DNA of 64,000 bases from an uncultured Roseovarius sp. (GTDB lineage: Bacteria > Pseudomonadota > Alphaproteobacteria > Rhodobacterales > Rhodobacteraceae): the NCBI RefSeq assembly GCF_913057115.1, contig NZ_CAJXNN010000006.1, forward strand, positions 41,059 to 105,058. Reading direction: 5' to 3'. Shown here piece by piece: positions 36,895 to 44,726 of this stretch. The notes beneath the pieces are model-generated. The model made no database searches. It was not told the DNA's origin and worked only from the letters and a program-made list of their open reading frames with translations. The translations under genes were made by a program, and so were the position numbers. Every line of letters starts with the position of its first letter. Positions within the stretch are counted from its first letter, which is position 1.

Positions 36895-37524
36895 ATGCGC
36901 GCGTTCGTGTTGTTTTTGTTCAGTGCCGTCGCGGCCCTTGCCGAAGGCGAGCGCCCAGGCGAATTTGATTACTACGTGTTGGCTCTCAGTTGGTCACCGA
37001 CGTGGTGCGCATTGGAAGGCGATGAGCGCGACTCGCCACAATGTGACGCATCGAAAGATCATGGTTGGATCCTGCACGGACTTTGGCCGCAATACCACCG
37101 CGGCTGGCCGTCGCATTGTAAAACGGCCGAGCGCCCACCCTCGCGCCGGATGACAGCTGAGATGGCCGATATCATGGGAACCTCGGGCTTGGCTTGGTAC
37201 CAGTGGAAAAAGCACGGCAGTTGCACCGCTCTTTCCGCACCGGCCTATTACGCCCTGTCACGCCAAGCATACGATAGCATCAAACGCCCCGAGGTGTTTC
37301 GCAAACTCACCAAGCCGGTCAGACTGCCTGCATCGGTGGTCGAAGACGCATTCCTGAAGGCCAATCCAACGCTGGAACCCGATATGCTGACGGTGACCTG
37401 CCGCGCTGGCCGCGTGCAAGAGGCGCGCATTTGCCTGTCAAAAGACCTCACGCCGGTGCCTTGCGGTCGCGATACGGTGCGCGATTGCCGCTTGAAAGAC
37501 GCGCTGTTTTCCCCAATTCGCTGA
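36895..37524 (+). CDS. Secreted ribonuclease T2 family protein
   Basis: 209 residues. A short signal peptide (cleavage near ALAEG) is followed by the first active-site block HGLWPQ and the second WKKHGSC, each with the catalytic histidine; several cysteines would form disulfides outside the cytoplasm. The enzyme degrades RNA in the periplasm or medium, perhaps for phosphate or nucleotide scavenging. ATG 36895 has GGAAGG about 8 bases upstream. Divergent from trcR. Confidence 0.9.
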   Translation: MRAFVLFLFSAVAALAEGERPGEFDYYVLALSWSPTWCALEGDERDSPQCDASKDHGWILHGLWPQYHRGWPSHCKTAERPPSRRMTAEMADIMGTSGLAWYQWKKHGSCTALSAPAYYALSRQAYDSIKRPEVFRKLTKPVRLPASVVEDAFLKANPTLEPDMLTVTCRAGRVQEARICLSKDLTPVPCGRDTVRDCRLKDALFSPIR

Positions 37525-37530
37525 GCCTTC

Positions 37531-37547
37531 GGTTTGGCCGCCAAACC
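37531..37547 (+). terminator. Probable 3' hairpin of the RNase T2 gene
   Basis: A perfect 7-bp stem GGTTTGG/CCAAACC with CCG loop, 7 bp after the stop. There is no T-run, so it may be factor-dependent. Confidence 0.4.
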
Positions 37548-37768
37548 TGCGAATCTCTGCCTCATATGATGGCCGAATATACCCTCTGACCGCGCCCAAC
37601 GACTGCCTCTTGCGTGTCACGAATTTGGCAAAACAGAAAATTTCCGTGGCAAGCAGAAGGCAAATTTTGTTAAAAATAAGGCAAACGTTTCTTTTTCAGA
37701 AACAGTTGCCACTTTCGTATTTGACTGTACCCGTATTTCCCTGTCTGATGAAGCTCGCTTTCGGTCAG

Positions 37769-37785
37769 GGAAACAATCTGTTTCC
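37769..37785. promoter_or_regulatory. Inverted repeat before the exoY-like gene
   Basis: GGAAAC-AATCT-GTTTCC is a perfect 6+6 palindrome with a 5-bp spacer, 240 bp before the start of the first exopolysaccharide gene. A looser GTTTC/GAAAC pair lies 80 bp upstream. Candidate operator; the protein is unknown. Confidence 0.4.
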
Positions 37786-38024
37786 ATGAAAATTGGCCGA
37801 ATTAGGGCAAAAAATTGTTAAAGTCTTTCAATAACTTGCTGAAAGTCGACAAGGGTTTGGTTTGGTGAGGTATGCGGCTTTGCCGCGCGCGTCCGCCGCT
37901 CGGAACAGACGAAGGGAACGAGAAAGTGTCGCTGCCACGACGCCTCGTTTCTCAAACCTCGCCAGACAACCGTCAATGACGAAGGCCAGTGAAGACAATA
38001 ACCAGTGTTGCCGGGGGGGCAACT

Positions 38025-38795
38025 ATGAAAGACGATGTGCTCACAAAGGGCTCTTTTGGAGAGCCCGACCATTTCGAAACGCTGCGCGTGACGCGAACCA
38101 CCGCCCCGATGCGGGTCGTCTATGCAGGCGATTCCACGCTCCTGCCTTCGCCGTCTGGTCCGGTCCATCAATCGGGACGGCGCGGCATTCTGTACCGCAA
38201 GCATGGCAAGCGCCTTCTGGACGTGGCTTTTGTTTTGGCGACGGCTCCGTTGACCCTGTCGATCACGCTGCTTTGCGCGCTGGCGCTTTGGGTCGAGGGC
38301 GGGCAGCCCTTCTATCGCCAAACCCGGCTTGGCGCGAATGGCAAGACGTTCCGCATTTTCAAACTCCGCACGATGGGCCAAAATGCAGAGCAGGATCTTA
38401 AGACCCTTCTGGTGAAAGACGAGGCCCTTCGCGAAGAGTGGGAAACCACCCAGAAGCTGAAGAATGATCCGCGGATCACCCGGGTTGGCGCCCTTCTACG
38501 CAGCACCTCCCTCGATGAGATGCCGCAGTTTCTGAACGTGCTGAAAGGCGAAATGAGCGTGGTTGGCCCGCGCCCCATGATGCCAGACCAACTGCCGCTG
38601 TATCCTGACCCCTCGTCCTACTTCGCCCTCCGGCCGGGCATCACCGGCGAATGGCAAGTATCGGACCGGAATGAAACCAGTTTCGCCCATCGCTCCACTA
38701 TTGACACACGGTATGATCATTCTTTGACCCTTATCGGAGACCTGAAGATCATCGCAAAAACAATCGGCGTGATCATGCGCCGGACTGGCTATTGA
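38025..38795 (+). CDS. ExoY-type undecaprenyl-phosphate sugar-phosphotransferase
   Basis: 256 residues. A single membrane segment (LLDVAFVLATAPLTLSITLL, about 68-87) precedes the bacterial sugar-transferase domain with RTRLGANGKTF-like basic stretch, FKLRTMG and the ending EMPQFLNVLKGEMSVVGPRP. It transfers a sugar phosphate to the lipid carrier to start exopolysaccharide repeat units at the inner membrane. ATG 38025 has GGGGGG 6 bases upstream. It overlaps the frame of the next gene, so the exo genes are co-transcribed. Confidence 0.92.
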   Translation: MKDDVLTKGSFGEPDHFETLRVTRTTAPMRVVYAGDSTLLPSPSGPVHQSGRRGILYRKHGKRLLDVAFVLATAPLTLSITLLCALALWVEGGQPFYRQTRLGANGKTFRIFKLRTMGQNAEQDLKTLLVKDEALREEWETTQKLKNDPRITRVGALLRSTSLDEMPQFLNVLKGEMSVVGPRPMMPDQLPLYPDPSSYFALRPGITGEWQVSDRNETSFAHRSTIDTRYDHSLTLIGDLKIIAKTIGVIMRRTGY

Positions 38796-38827
38796 CGAAA
38801 AAAACCACATATCCGGGATCTTCAGCT

Positions 38828-39646
38828 ATGAACATGAGCTTTCCAACGGCAACAAGCCAGCAGCACGAGCTTGTCGCGACATCTGCCAAGGCCCCCGCGC
38901 CGCAGGCGTCCGGCGATGTGCTTTTCGGAAATGGCCGCGTTCATGCGCGCAAAGATGCATGGGAAACGCTGCGGCTCATCCGGCCCGACGTGCGTCAGCA
39001 CCTCTTGTCCGGTGCGCCCTTGGTCGATTACCACCGGGACCATCCAGCCTCCAAGGCCTTTGATCTATTGCGCACCCGTTTGGTTCAAACGCTACGCCAA
39101 CACGGCTGGAGTCGTATTGCCATCGTCGCCCCCACATCGGAAAGCGGCGCCACTTTCACCGCGGTCAATCTTGCCCAAAGCCTTGCCCGTGTCCCCGGCT
39201 CACGGTCGATCCTTGTCGACCTTGACCAACGCAAGCCGGGGGTCGCCAAAGCACTGGGCCTGCGGGACAACTGGCGGATCAGTGATTTCCTATGTGGCCG
39301 CACCTCCATGGAGCGGCACATGTTCCGTGCCTCCGATAGCCTCGCGCTCGCGCTGAATACCGTGCCAAACCCGGACGCGTCGGAACAACTGCACGATCAG
39401 GTCAGCGCCGCCGTATTGGAAGACATGGAAGAGGCCCTTCTGCCCGATGTCGTACTCTACGACCTTCCACCAATGCTTGAATATGACGACGCAGCCGCCT
39501 TTTTGCCCAATGTCGACGGTGTGCTGCTGGTGTCGGATGGTACACAGACCACGCGCCGTCATATCGAACAATGCGAGCGCATTATCGATGGTCAGTCACA
39601 GCTTCTTGGCGTTGTGCTCAACCGTGGCCGTGTAACGGCAGATTGA
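38828..39646 (+). CDS. CpsD/ExoP-like ATPase partner with degenerate Walker A
   Basis: About 272 residues. The fold is the MinD/BY-kinase type: Walker A' ILVDLDQRKPG (about 128-138) and Walker B LYDLPPM (about 210-216). However the Walker A site reads PTSESGATF (102-110) with alanine where the catalytic lysine should be, and there is no tyrosine-rich tail. It is therefore probably not an active tyrosine kinase but may still regulate the Wzz partner encoded next. The start ATG 38828 is a choice between close candidates (38792, 38828, 38834). Confidence 0.8.
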   Translation: MNMSFPTATSQQHELVATSAKAPAPQASGDVLFGNGRVHARKDAWETLRLIRPDVRQHLLSGAPLVDYHRDHPASKAFDLLRTRLVQTLRQHGWSRIAIVAPTSESGATFTAVNLAQSLARVPGSRSILVDLDQRKPGVAKALGLRDNWRISDFLCGRTSMERHMFRASDSLALALNTVPNPDASEQLHDQVSAAVLEDMEEALLPDVVLYDLPPMLEYDDAAAFLPNVDGVLLVSDGTQTTRRHIEQCERIIDGQSQLLGVVLNRGRVTAD

Positions 39647-39779
39647 TTTCCTCCCTGTCCGACGCCAGATTAAACTCACAACGGTCATAGTTTTGCCGGG
39701 TTGTCATGGTTTACACGCGCGTAAACCACCCATTCGCCAGGGCCAAAGGGAGACGGCGGAACAGAAGGCAGGTGAAAAG

Positions 39780-41099
39780 TTGGAGCAGTTGATTTCCATC
39801 GACGAATTCGTTGATCTGGTACGCCGGCGTATCAGGGTGATTTTGGCTGTCACTTTTCTGGGCTCTTTAGCCTCGGTTTTCTTCGCCATGCAGCAGACCC
39901 ACCTCTACCGCTCCTCCGAGGTCATTCAGGTCAAGCGCCCGACAGTCGATGATGAACTTGCCCCGACAACGGTGGACCGTGCCTCGGCCCGCCGCTTGCA
40001 ACTGATCCAACAACAACTGATGACGCGCGGCAATCTTCTGGAGGTTGCCGAGAAATATGATCTTTTCGAAGGGATGGAGGGCCTGACCCAAACGGAAAAG
40101 GTGGCGAGCATTCGCAGTGCCGTGACCATTGAAGGTGTCGCCGCCGCGCGCGAAGGTTTTACCGACGACGGTACCGTTTCGGTCATCACCATCACCGCCA
40201 CCTTCGATACCCCCCAAAAAGCGCAACAGGTGGCGCGCGAGTTTTCTGCCCGCACGATCGAGATCAGTGCCAATCAACGCCTCGAACAAGCGCGCGAGAC
40301 CCTCGCATTCTTCGCCAAGGAGGAAGAAAAACTCCTGGAACAGCTTGAGACGCTGGAAGATAACATCACCGCCTTCCGTCGCGAGAACAATCTGGCAATC
40401 TCCGGCAGCCTCGAATTTCGGCAAACTCAAATCGCCACCGTCAACAGCGCGATACTGGATGTCGAGCGTGAGATCATCACACTCCAGCAAGAACTCGCAC
40501 AACTTGACCAGAACCAACGCGCCGCCACGCTTCAGCGTCAACAACGTGAAATCGAAGCGCAGCTTCAGGCGCTGAACAATCAAAAAAGCCTGCTTGAAGA
40601 CCGCGCCGAGGAACTCAGCACCACTATTCAGCGCTCTCCGCGAATCGAGCGCGAACTCGGAGCTTTCGACCGGCGCCGCGCAAACCTGCGTGACCAACTC
40701 GATGTCATCAACGCCCGCCGCGCCGAGGCCGAGGTGGGCTTCAAACTGGAACAGCAGCGTCAGTCCGAACGCCTAACCGTGATCGAACCTGCCGCCCTTC
40801 CCGAATACCCCTTCACGTCCAGCCGAAAGAAAATGGTCGTCATGGGGTCCTTCGCCAGCATACTTCTGGGCATCGGTCTCGCGTTCCTTCTGGATATGCG
40901 GCACCCTGTGATCCGCAGCAGCCAGCAGATGCAGCGGCGCATCGGCGTAACACCTGTCGTCACGATCCCGGAGATGAACATAAAACCCATGAAAGAGCCA
41001 AAGGAGCATTGGCGCACACGCCTCAAACGCGGCTTCGCGAACTGTCTGCCGCAAGCGCGCAAACGGCGCGCCAACGAAAACACCAAGGGCAAGGCCTAG
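39780..41099 (+). CDS. Wzz/GumC-type polysaccharide chain-length and export protein
   Basis: About 439 residues from a probable TTG at 39780 (purine-rich AGAAGGCAGG upstream; the frame is open back to 39693). One N-terminal membrane helix (VILAVTFLGSLASVFFAM) and one near the C-terminus (MVVMGSFASILLGIGLAFLL) flank a long coiled coil of Gln/Glu/Leu heptads. The pre-helix LPEYPFTSSRKK is the proline-rich motif of the family. It controls chain length at the inner membrane, likely with the ATPase upstream. It ends 4 bp from the convergent flippase gene. Confidence 0.87.
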   Translation: MEQLISIDEFVDLVRRRIRVILAVTFLGSLASVFFAMQQTHLYRSSEVIQVKRPTVDDELAPTTVDRASARRLQLIQQQLMTRGNLLEVAEKYDLFEGMEGLTQTEKVASIRSAVTIEGVAAAREGFTDDGTVSVITITATFDTPQKAQQVAREFSARTIEISANQRLEQARETLAFFAKEEEKLLEQLETLEDNITAFRRENNLAISGSLEFRQTQIATVNSAILDVEREIITLQQELAQLDQNQRAATLQRQQREIEAQLQALNNQKSLLEDRAEELSTTIQRSPRIERELGAFDRRRANLRDQLDVINARRAEAEVGFKLEQQRQSERLTVIEPAALPEYPFTSSRKKMVVMGSFASILLGIGLAFLLDMRHPVIRSSQQMQRRIGVTPVVTIPEMNIKPMKEPKEHWRTRLKRGFANCLPQARKRRANENTKGKA

Positions 41100-41103
41100 A
41101 TAT

Positions 41104-42462
41104 TTACAAGCCCGACAGGTCGGCAATGTCCGAAAAGTGCATACTCACTGCGACGCCGATAATCGCTATGGCGATTATGCCCGCCACCATATCATGCGCA
41201 GGGTCCCATACGCCATGCACCCGCGCCAACCAGACCAGAACCGGGTAGACCAAAACCGCGGCAAGCCCCAAGGCTACAATCGCCCCCAACAGACCGAATT
41301 GCGTGATGCCTATCAACAGGCCGGCAACCTGCAAAACCGCGCGCGTTCCCGAAAAAACAAAGAACCGCTTGGAGTCACCGGCCGCAAGGGCGGCTTGGTC
41401 ATAGGTTACACCGATCACCTGCGGAACAAGCGCACATGCGATCAGGACGACCATCGCACCCGCTTGCGCATAGCGGTCATCGTACAGCACATCCACCAAC
41501 CATGGCCCGGCAACCGCCATGACGGCCAGCAGGCTCATGATACCACCGGTCATGGCCACGCGAAGCCTGCGCAGCTTCGCGGAGGTCTCCACCCCCTTTG
41601 CCGGAAGCATCTCACGATAGACCGGGATCAAGACCTTCTGCGTCACCGCATGCCCCAAAAGCAAAGGAAAGGACGCAAGGAAATACCCGATGTTATAGAT
41701 ACCAAGGGTTTCAAGGCTCAGGAAGCGACCCAAAATCGCCTTGTCCCCTTGGCTTGTCACGAACCAGAACGCGGTGCTCAGGAATATCCACTTGCCAAAG
41801 CGGATAAGCTCCTTGGCCGCGGCCGGCTCCCATTGGAAGCGGTTGGCCTCACCGGGCAGGAAGACATGCATCAACAACAGTTTCGCCGCCGCTCCGATCA
41901 CCCCGCCTATCACCAGAGCAACCACCGATCCGGTGATCCACGCCAAGATGATCATGCTGACGATACCAATGACCTGGCTCAGCAGGTCCAGCATCGTGAG
42001 CCGGCCCACCAGCAAATGCCGGTGCGCTGTCTCGATGCGTGTCGGGTTGAACCCGGCGAGAACCAAGGAAATAGCGGCGATCGGTAAATAGGTGGCCAAG
42101 TCAGGGGCGTCATAAAGCTGTGACGCGGGCCACGCCAAAAGGCAGGCCACCGCCCAGAGGCATACGCCCCGGATCACCTGAATGGTCCAGGCCGTGTTCA
42201 AGAACGCCGGATCGTCGCCGCGCTTGTTTTGCGAAATCGCCGGGCCGATGCCCACATCAGAGAACATCATCAAGCCTACAGTCACCACACTGACCAAGGC
42301 CATCAGGCCAAACGCCTCGGGAAACAACAGCCGCGCCAGGATCAGGTTCGACGCCAGACGCAACGCTTGGCTGCCGCCATAACCAAGCACCAACCATGAA
42401 GAACTGCGCAATACGCGGGCCACCAATTGATTGCCCCGGAATGCCGATATCAGGGTGGTCAT
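41104..42462 (-). CDS. MOP-superfamily polysaccharide flippase (Wzx-like)
   Basis: 452 residues, about 12-14 hydrophobic segments throughout and short charged loops, as in the oligosaccharide-lipid flippase family. The segment RLASNLILARLLFPEAFGL is typical near the N-terminus. It would turn the lipid-linked repeat unit to the periplasmic face. ATG 42462 has GGAG 8 bases upstream; the frame is open further but uncharacteristic. Divergent from the GT4 gene. Confidence 0.88.
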   Translation of the reverse strand: MTTLISAFRGNQLVARVLRSSSWLVLGYGGSQALRLASNLILARLLFPEAFGLMALVSVVTVGLMMFSDVGIGPAISQNKRGDDPAFLNTAWTIQVIRGVCLWAVACLLAWPASQLYDAPDLATYLPIAAISLVLAGFNPTRIETAHRHLLVGRLTMLDLLSQVIGIVSMIILAWITGSVVALVIGGVIGAAAKLLLMHVFLPGEANRFQWEPAAAKELIRFGKWIFLSTAFWFVTSQGDKAILGRFLSLETLGIYNIGYFLASFPLLLGHAVTQKVLIPVYREMLPAKGVETSAKLRRLRVAMTGGIMSLLAVMAVAGPWLVDVLYDDRYAQAGAMVVLIACALVPQVIGVTYDQAALAAGDSKRFFVFSGTRAVLQVAGLLIGITQFGLLGAIVALGLAAVLVYPVLVWLARVHGVWDPAHDMVAGIIAIAIIGVAVSMHFSDIADLSGL

Positions 42463-42681
42463 GGTGCGCGCTCCGGCGGTGCATTGGGTTCGCGCCAAGG
42501 TACGCCCCGCTCGCCCAACGGTCAATGAAACCAAGGTTTTCCAAGCGTTTTTGCCACCTGACAGAGACAATATTGCCCGCGTCGCCACACTGTCTCGGCC
42601 TCTTGAATACTGCGCCTTTCCCACATGACAATTAGCCGCTAGGAAAGACTGACAAGCAGTTTTCCAAGGCGGAATGCCCTC

Positions 42682-43887
42682 GTGACCATCGCTTATGTCC
42701 TCAATACCTATCCACAGCCTTCGCACAGCTTCATCCGCCGTGAGGTCCGCGCACTGGAGGCACAGGGCACGCCAATTCTACGCCTCGCCATGCGGCGCCC
42801 GACGATGCCGCTTGTCGATGCACAGGATTCCGAGGAAGAGGCGCAAACCGAATACGTCCTCGAAAAGGGCGGCGCCGCCCTTCTCGGTGCCGTTCTTTCG
42901 CGATTGCTCAAGACCCCCGGGGGCTGGTTGAGCGCCCTGCGTATGGCCATGCGTGCAGGCAAGCGCAATCCGTCGGGCCGAATGCGCCACCTGATCTATT
43001 TCGCCGAGGCCTGTTATATCGCCGATTACTGCTCGAGGGCAGGCGTCTCCCATATACATTCCCATTTCGGCACCAACTCGGCCACTGTCGCAATGCTGAC
43101 CCATGCCATGGGTGGACCAAGCTATAGCTTCACGGTGCATGGGCCGGAAGAATTCGACGCCCCCGGTGCGCTATCCTTGGGCGATAAAATGGCCAATGCC
43201 GCCTTTACCGTCGCCATCAGTAGCTTTGGCCGAAGCCAACTGTACCGCTGGGTGGATCATGCACATTGGCCACGTCTCAAGGTGGTGCATTGCGGCATCG
43301 ACCCGGCCAAGTTCCCCACACCCGATCCCGTGACCGAAGGCGCGCCGCGCCTTGTCGCAATCGGGCGGTTTTCCGAACAAAAGGGGCAACTGGTACTGGT
43401 TGAGGCCATGGCACAGATCGTGGCCCAACACCCCGATGCGCAGCTGTCGCTTGTAGGCGACGGCGAAATGCGCCCCGAGATCGAGGCAACGATCAAATCA
43501 CACGGGCTAGAGGGCAACATAACCCTCACCGGCTGGCTTTCCGAGGAAGAGGTACGCGCTGAACTTGCCCGCGCACAGGCGCTCGTCATGCCCAGTTTCG
43601 CCGAAGGCCTGCCCATGGTCATCATGGAAGCCTTGGCCGCGGGCCGACCCGTGATCGCTACTTATATCGCGGGCATTCCCGAACTCGTGCAACCGGGCAT
43701 AACAGGCTGGCTTGTCCCGGCGGGCGATGCCAAGGCCGTGGCGCAAGCGGTTGATGACTTGGCCAAATGCGATGCCGAGACCCTGACCCGGATGGGCAAT
43801 GCCGGCCGCGCGCGTGCACTGGACCGTCACGACGTGGAAAAGGAAGCGGCAAAACTTGCCGGGCATTTCGCACGGGCAAAGGGCTAA
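42682..43887 (+). CDS. GT4-family glycosyltransferase
   Basis: 401 residues, GT-B fold. The C-terminal half has IGRFSEQKGQLVLVEA and the nucleotide-sugar site PSFAEGLPMVIMEALAAGRPVIAT with the conserved E-x7-E. It adds a sugar to the growing repeat unit at the cytoplasmic face. GTG start at 42682. Its last 4 bases overlap the convergent GT2 gene's end, so both transcription units end in the same place. Confidence 0.9.
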   Translation: MTIAYVLNTYPQPSHSFIRREVRALEAQGTPILRLAMRRPTMPLVDAQDSEEEAQTEYVLEKGGAALLGAVLSRLLKTPGGWLSALRMAMRAGKRNPSGRMRHLIYFAEACYIADYCSRAGVSHIHSHFGTNSATVAMLTHAMGGPSYSFTVHGPEEFDAPGALSLGDKMANAAFTVAISSFGRSQLYRWVDHAHWPRLKVVHCGIDPAKFPTPDPVTEGAPRLVAIGRFSEQKGQLVLVEAMAQIVAQHPDAQLSLVGDGEMRPEIEATIKSHGLEGNITLTGWLSEEEVRAELARAQALVMPSFAEGLPMVIMEALAAGRPVIATYIAGIPELVQPGITGWLVPAGDAKAVAQAVDDLAKCDAETLTRMGNAGRARALDRHDVEKEAAKLAGHFARAKG

Positions 43888-44726
43888 CGCCCCCGTGCCC
43901 AAGCCGACGTTGACTCCACAAGCCCCGACTTCACCGCCAGTTTCACCATCAAATACGATACAAGGCCAAGCGGGTCAGAAAACCCAAAACGCAATACTTC
44001 AAGCGTATTCGGCGGCTTGATCTCGTCGTTCTTCAGAAGCTCGGGATAACAGGCGGCGATCTCATCCACACCATCATCCTGCCTCTTGCGCACCTTGACC
44101 AGATTGATGAAGCCCTCCACCATGGGCCAGCTGTAGCGCGCCGAAACAAGCTCGCGCTCCTCGGGCGCGAAATGCAGGCGTGCAAACGTATCGTCGGAGA
44201 TAATCTCCGGCCAAGCCCCCCAACGCGCACGACCTGCCATGTTCATGGCAAAAACGCCGAACCCAGGTACACCCTGCGTCACAAAGGGCAGGCGTTGCCA
44301 AATCCGCGCATAGGCCCGGGTAAAACCACTTTGCGCCTGTGCAACCTCGGGCCGCCCGGAAGCATAGCGCGGCACTTGCCCCTTCAAGGCCTCGGCCAAC
44401 TGTCCAAGCAAAGGGCGGCTGACGATCACATCAGCATCCAGATAAACCAGAACATCGCCCTTGGCTTTTGTCTCACCAAGGTTCAAGGCATTCAACTTAC
44501 CCGGCGCTTCAGTCTCGATCACCGCAAATGCCCAGCCTTGGGCACGCGCCGCCTCGGCAAAGCCTTGCGCGACCATGACGGTGCTATCGGTGCAGGCATT
44601 GGCCACCACCACCACCTCGGCCCGATAGGTCCCGGGGGTTGAGGCCAAAAGCGCTCTCAGGCAATTGCCTATATAGCTTGCCTCGTCATGAGCCGGGATA
44701 ATGACCGAGACCAAGGGCTTACTCAC
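43884..44726 (-). CDS. GT2-family glycosyltransferase (last gene of PKS-NRPS operon)
   Basis: 280 residues. The start SVIIPAHDEASYIGNCL and the DVLVYLDADV aspartate motif are GT2 (GT-A fold). Near the C-terminus hydrophobic segments suggest membrane association. I chose GTG 44726 because GAGGTGGG precedes it; it overlaps the stop of the upstream gene by 8 bp. Donor and acceptor unknown. Confidence 0.87.
   Translation of the reverse strand: MSKPLVSVIIPAHDEASYIGNCLRALLASTPGTYRAEVVVVANACTDSTVMVAQGFAEAARAQGWAFAVIETEAPGKLNALNLGETKAKGDVLVYLDADVIVSRPLLGQLAEALKGQVPRYASGRPEVAQAQSGFTRAYARIWQRLPFVTQGVPGFGVFAMNMAGRARWGAWPEIISDDTFARLHFAPEERELVSARYSWPMVEGFINLVKVRKRQDDGVDEIAACYPELLKNDEIKPPNTLEVLRFGFSDPLGLVSYLMVKLAVKSGLVESTSAWARGR

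Larger units (their letters stand above)
37525..38024. other. 500-bp AT-rich promoter region of the exopolysaccharide locus
   Basis: No gene. It begins with a hairpin GGTTTGG/CCAAACC (37531-37547) after the RNase gene. It then holds an AT-rich stretch with a GTTTC/GAAAC pair (37687-37703), a perfect GGAAAC-AATCT-GTTTCC inverted repeat (37769-37785) and recurring GGCAAA/TTGTTAAA segments near 37659-37677 and 37806-37824. AT-rich control regions are common before exopolysaccharide operons run by MucR/Ros-type regulators (inference). Confidence 0.55.

Noticed and set aside
38828..39646. Active bacterial tyrosine kinase
   Set aside because: The Walker A lysine is replaced by alanine and the tyrosine cluster is missing.
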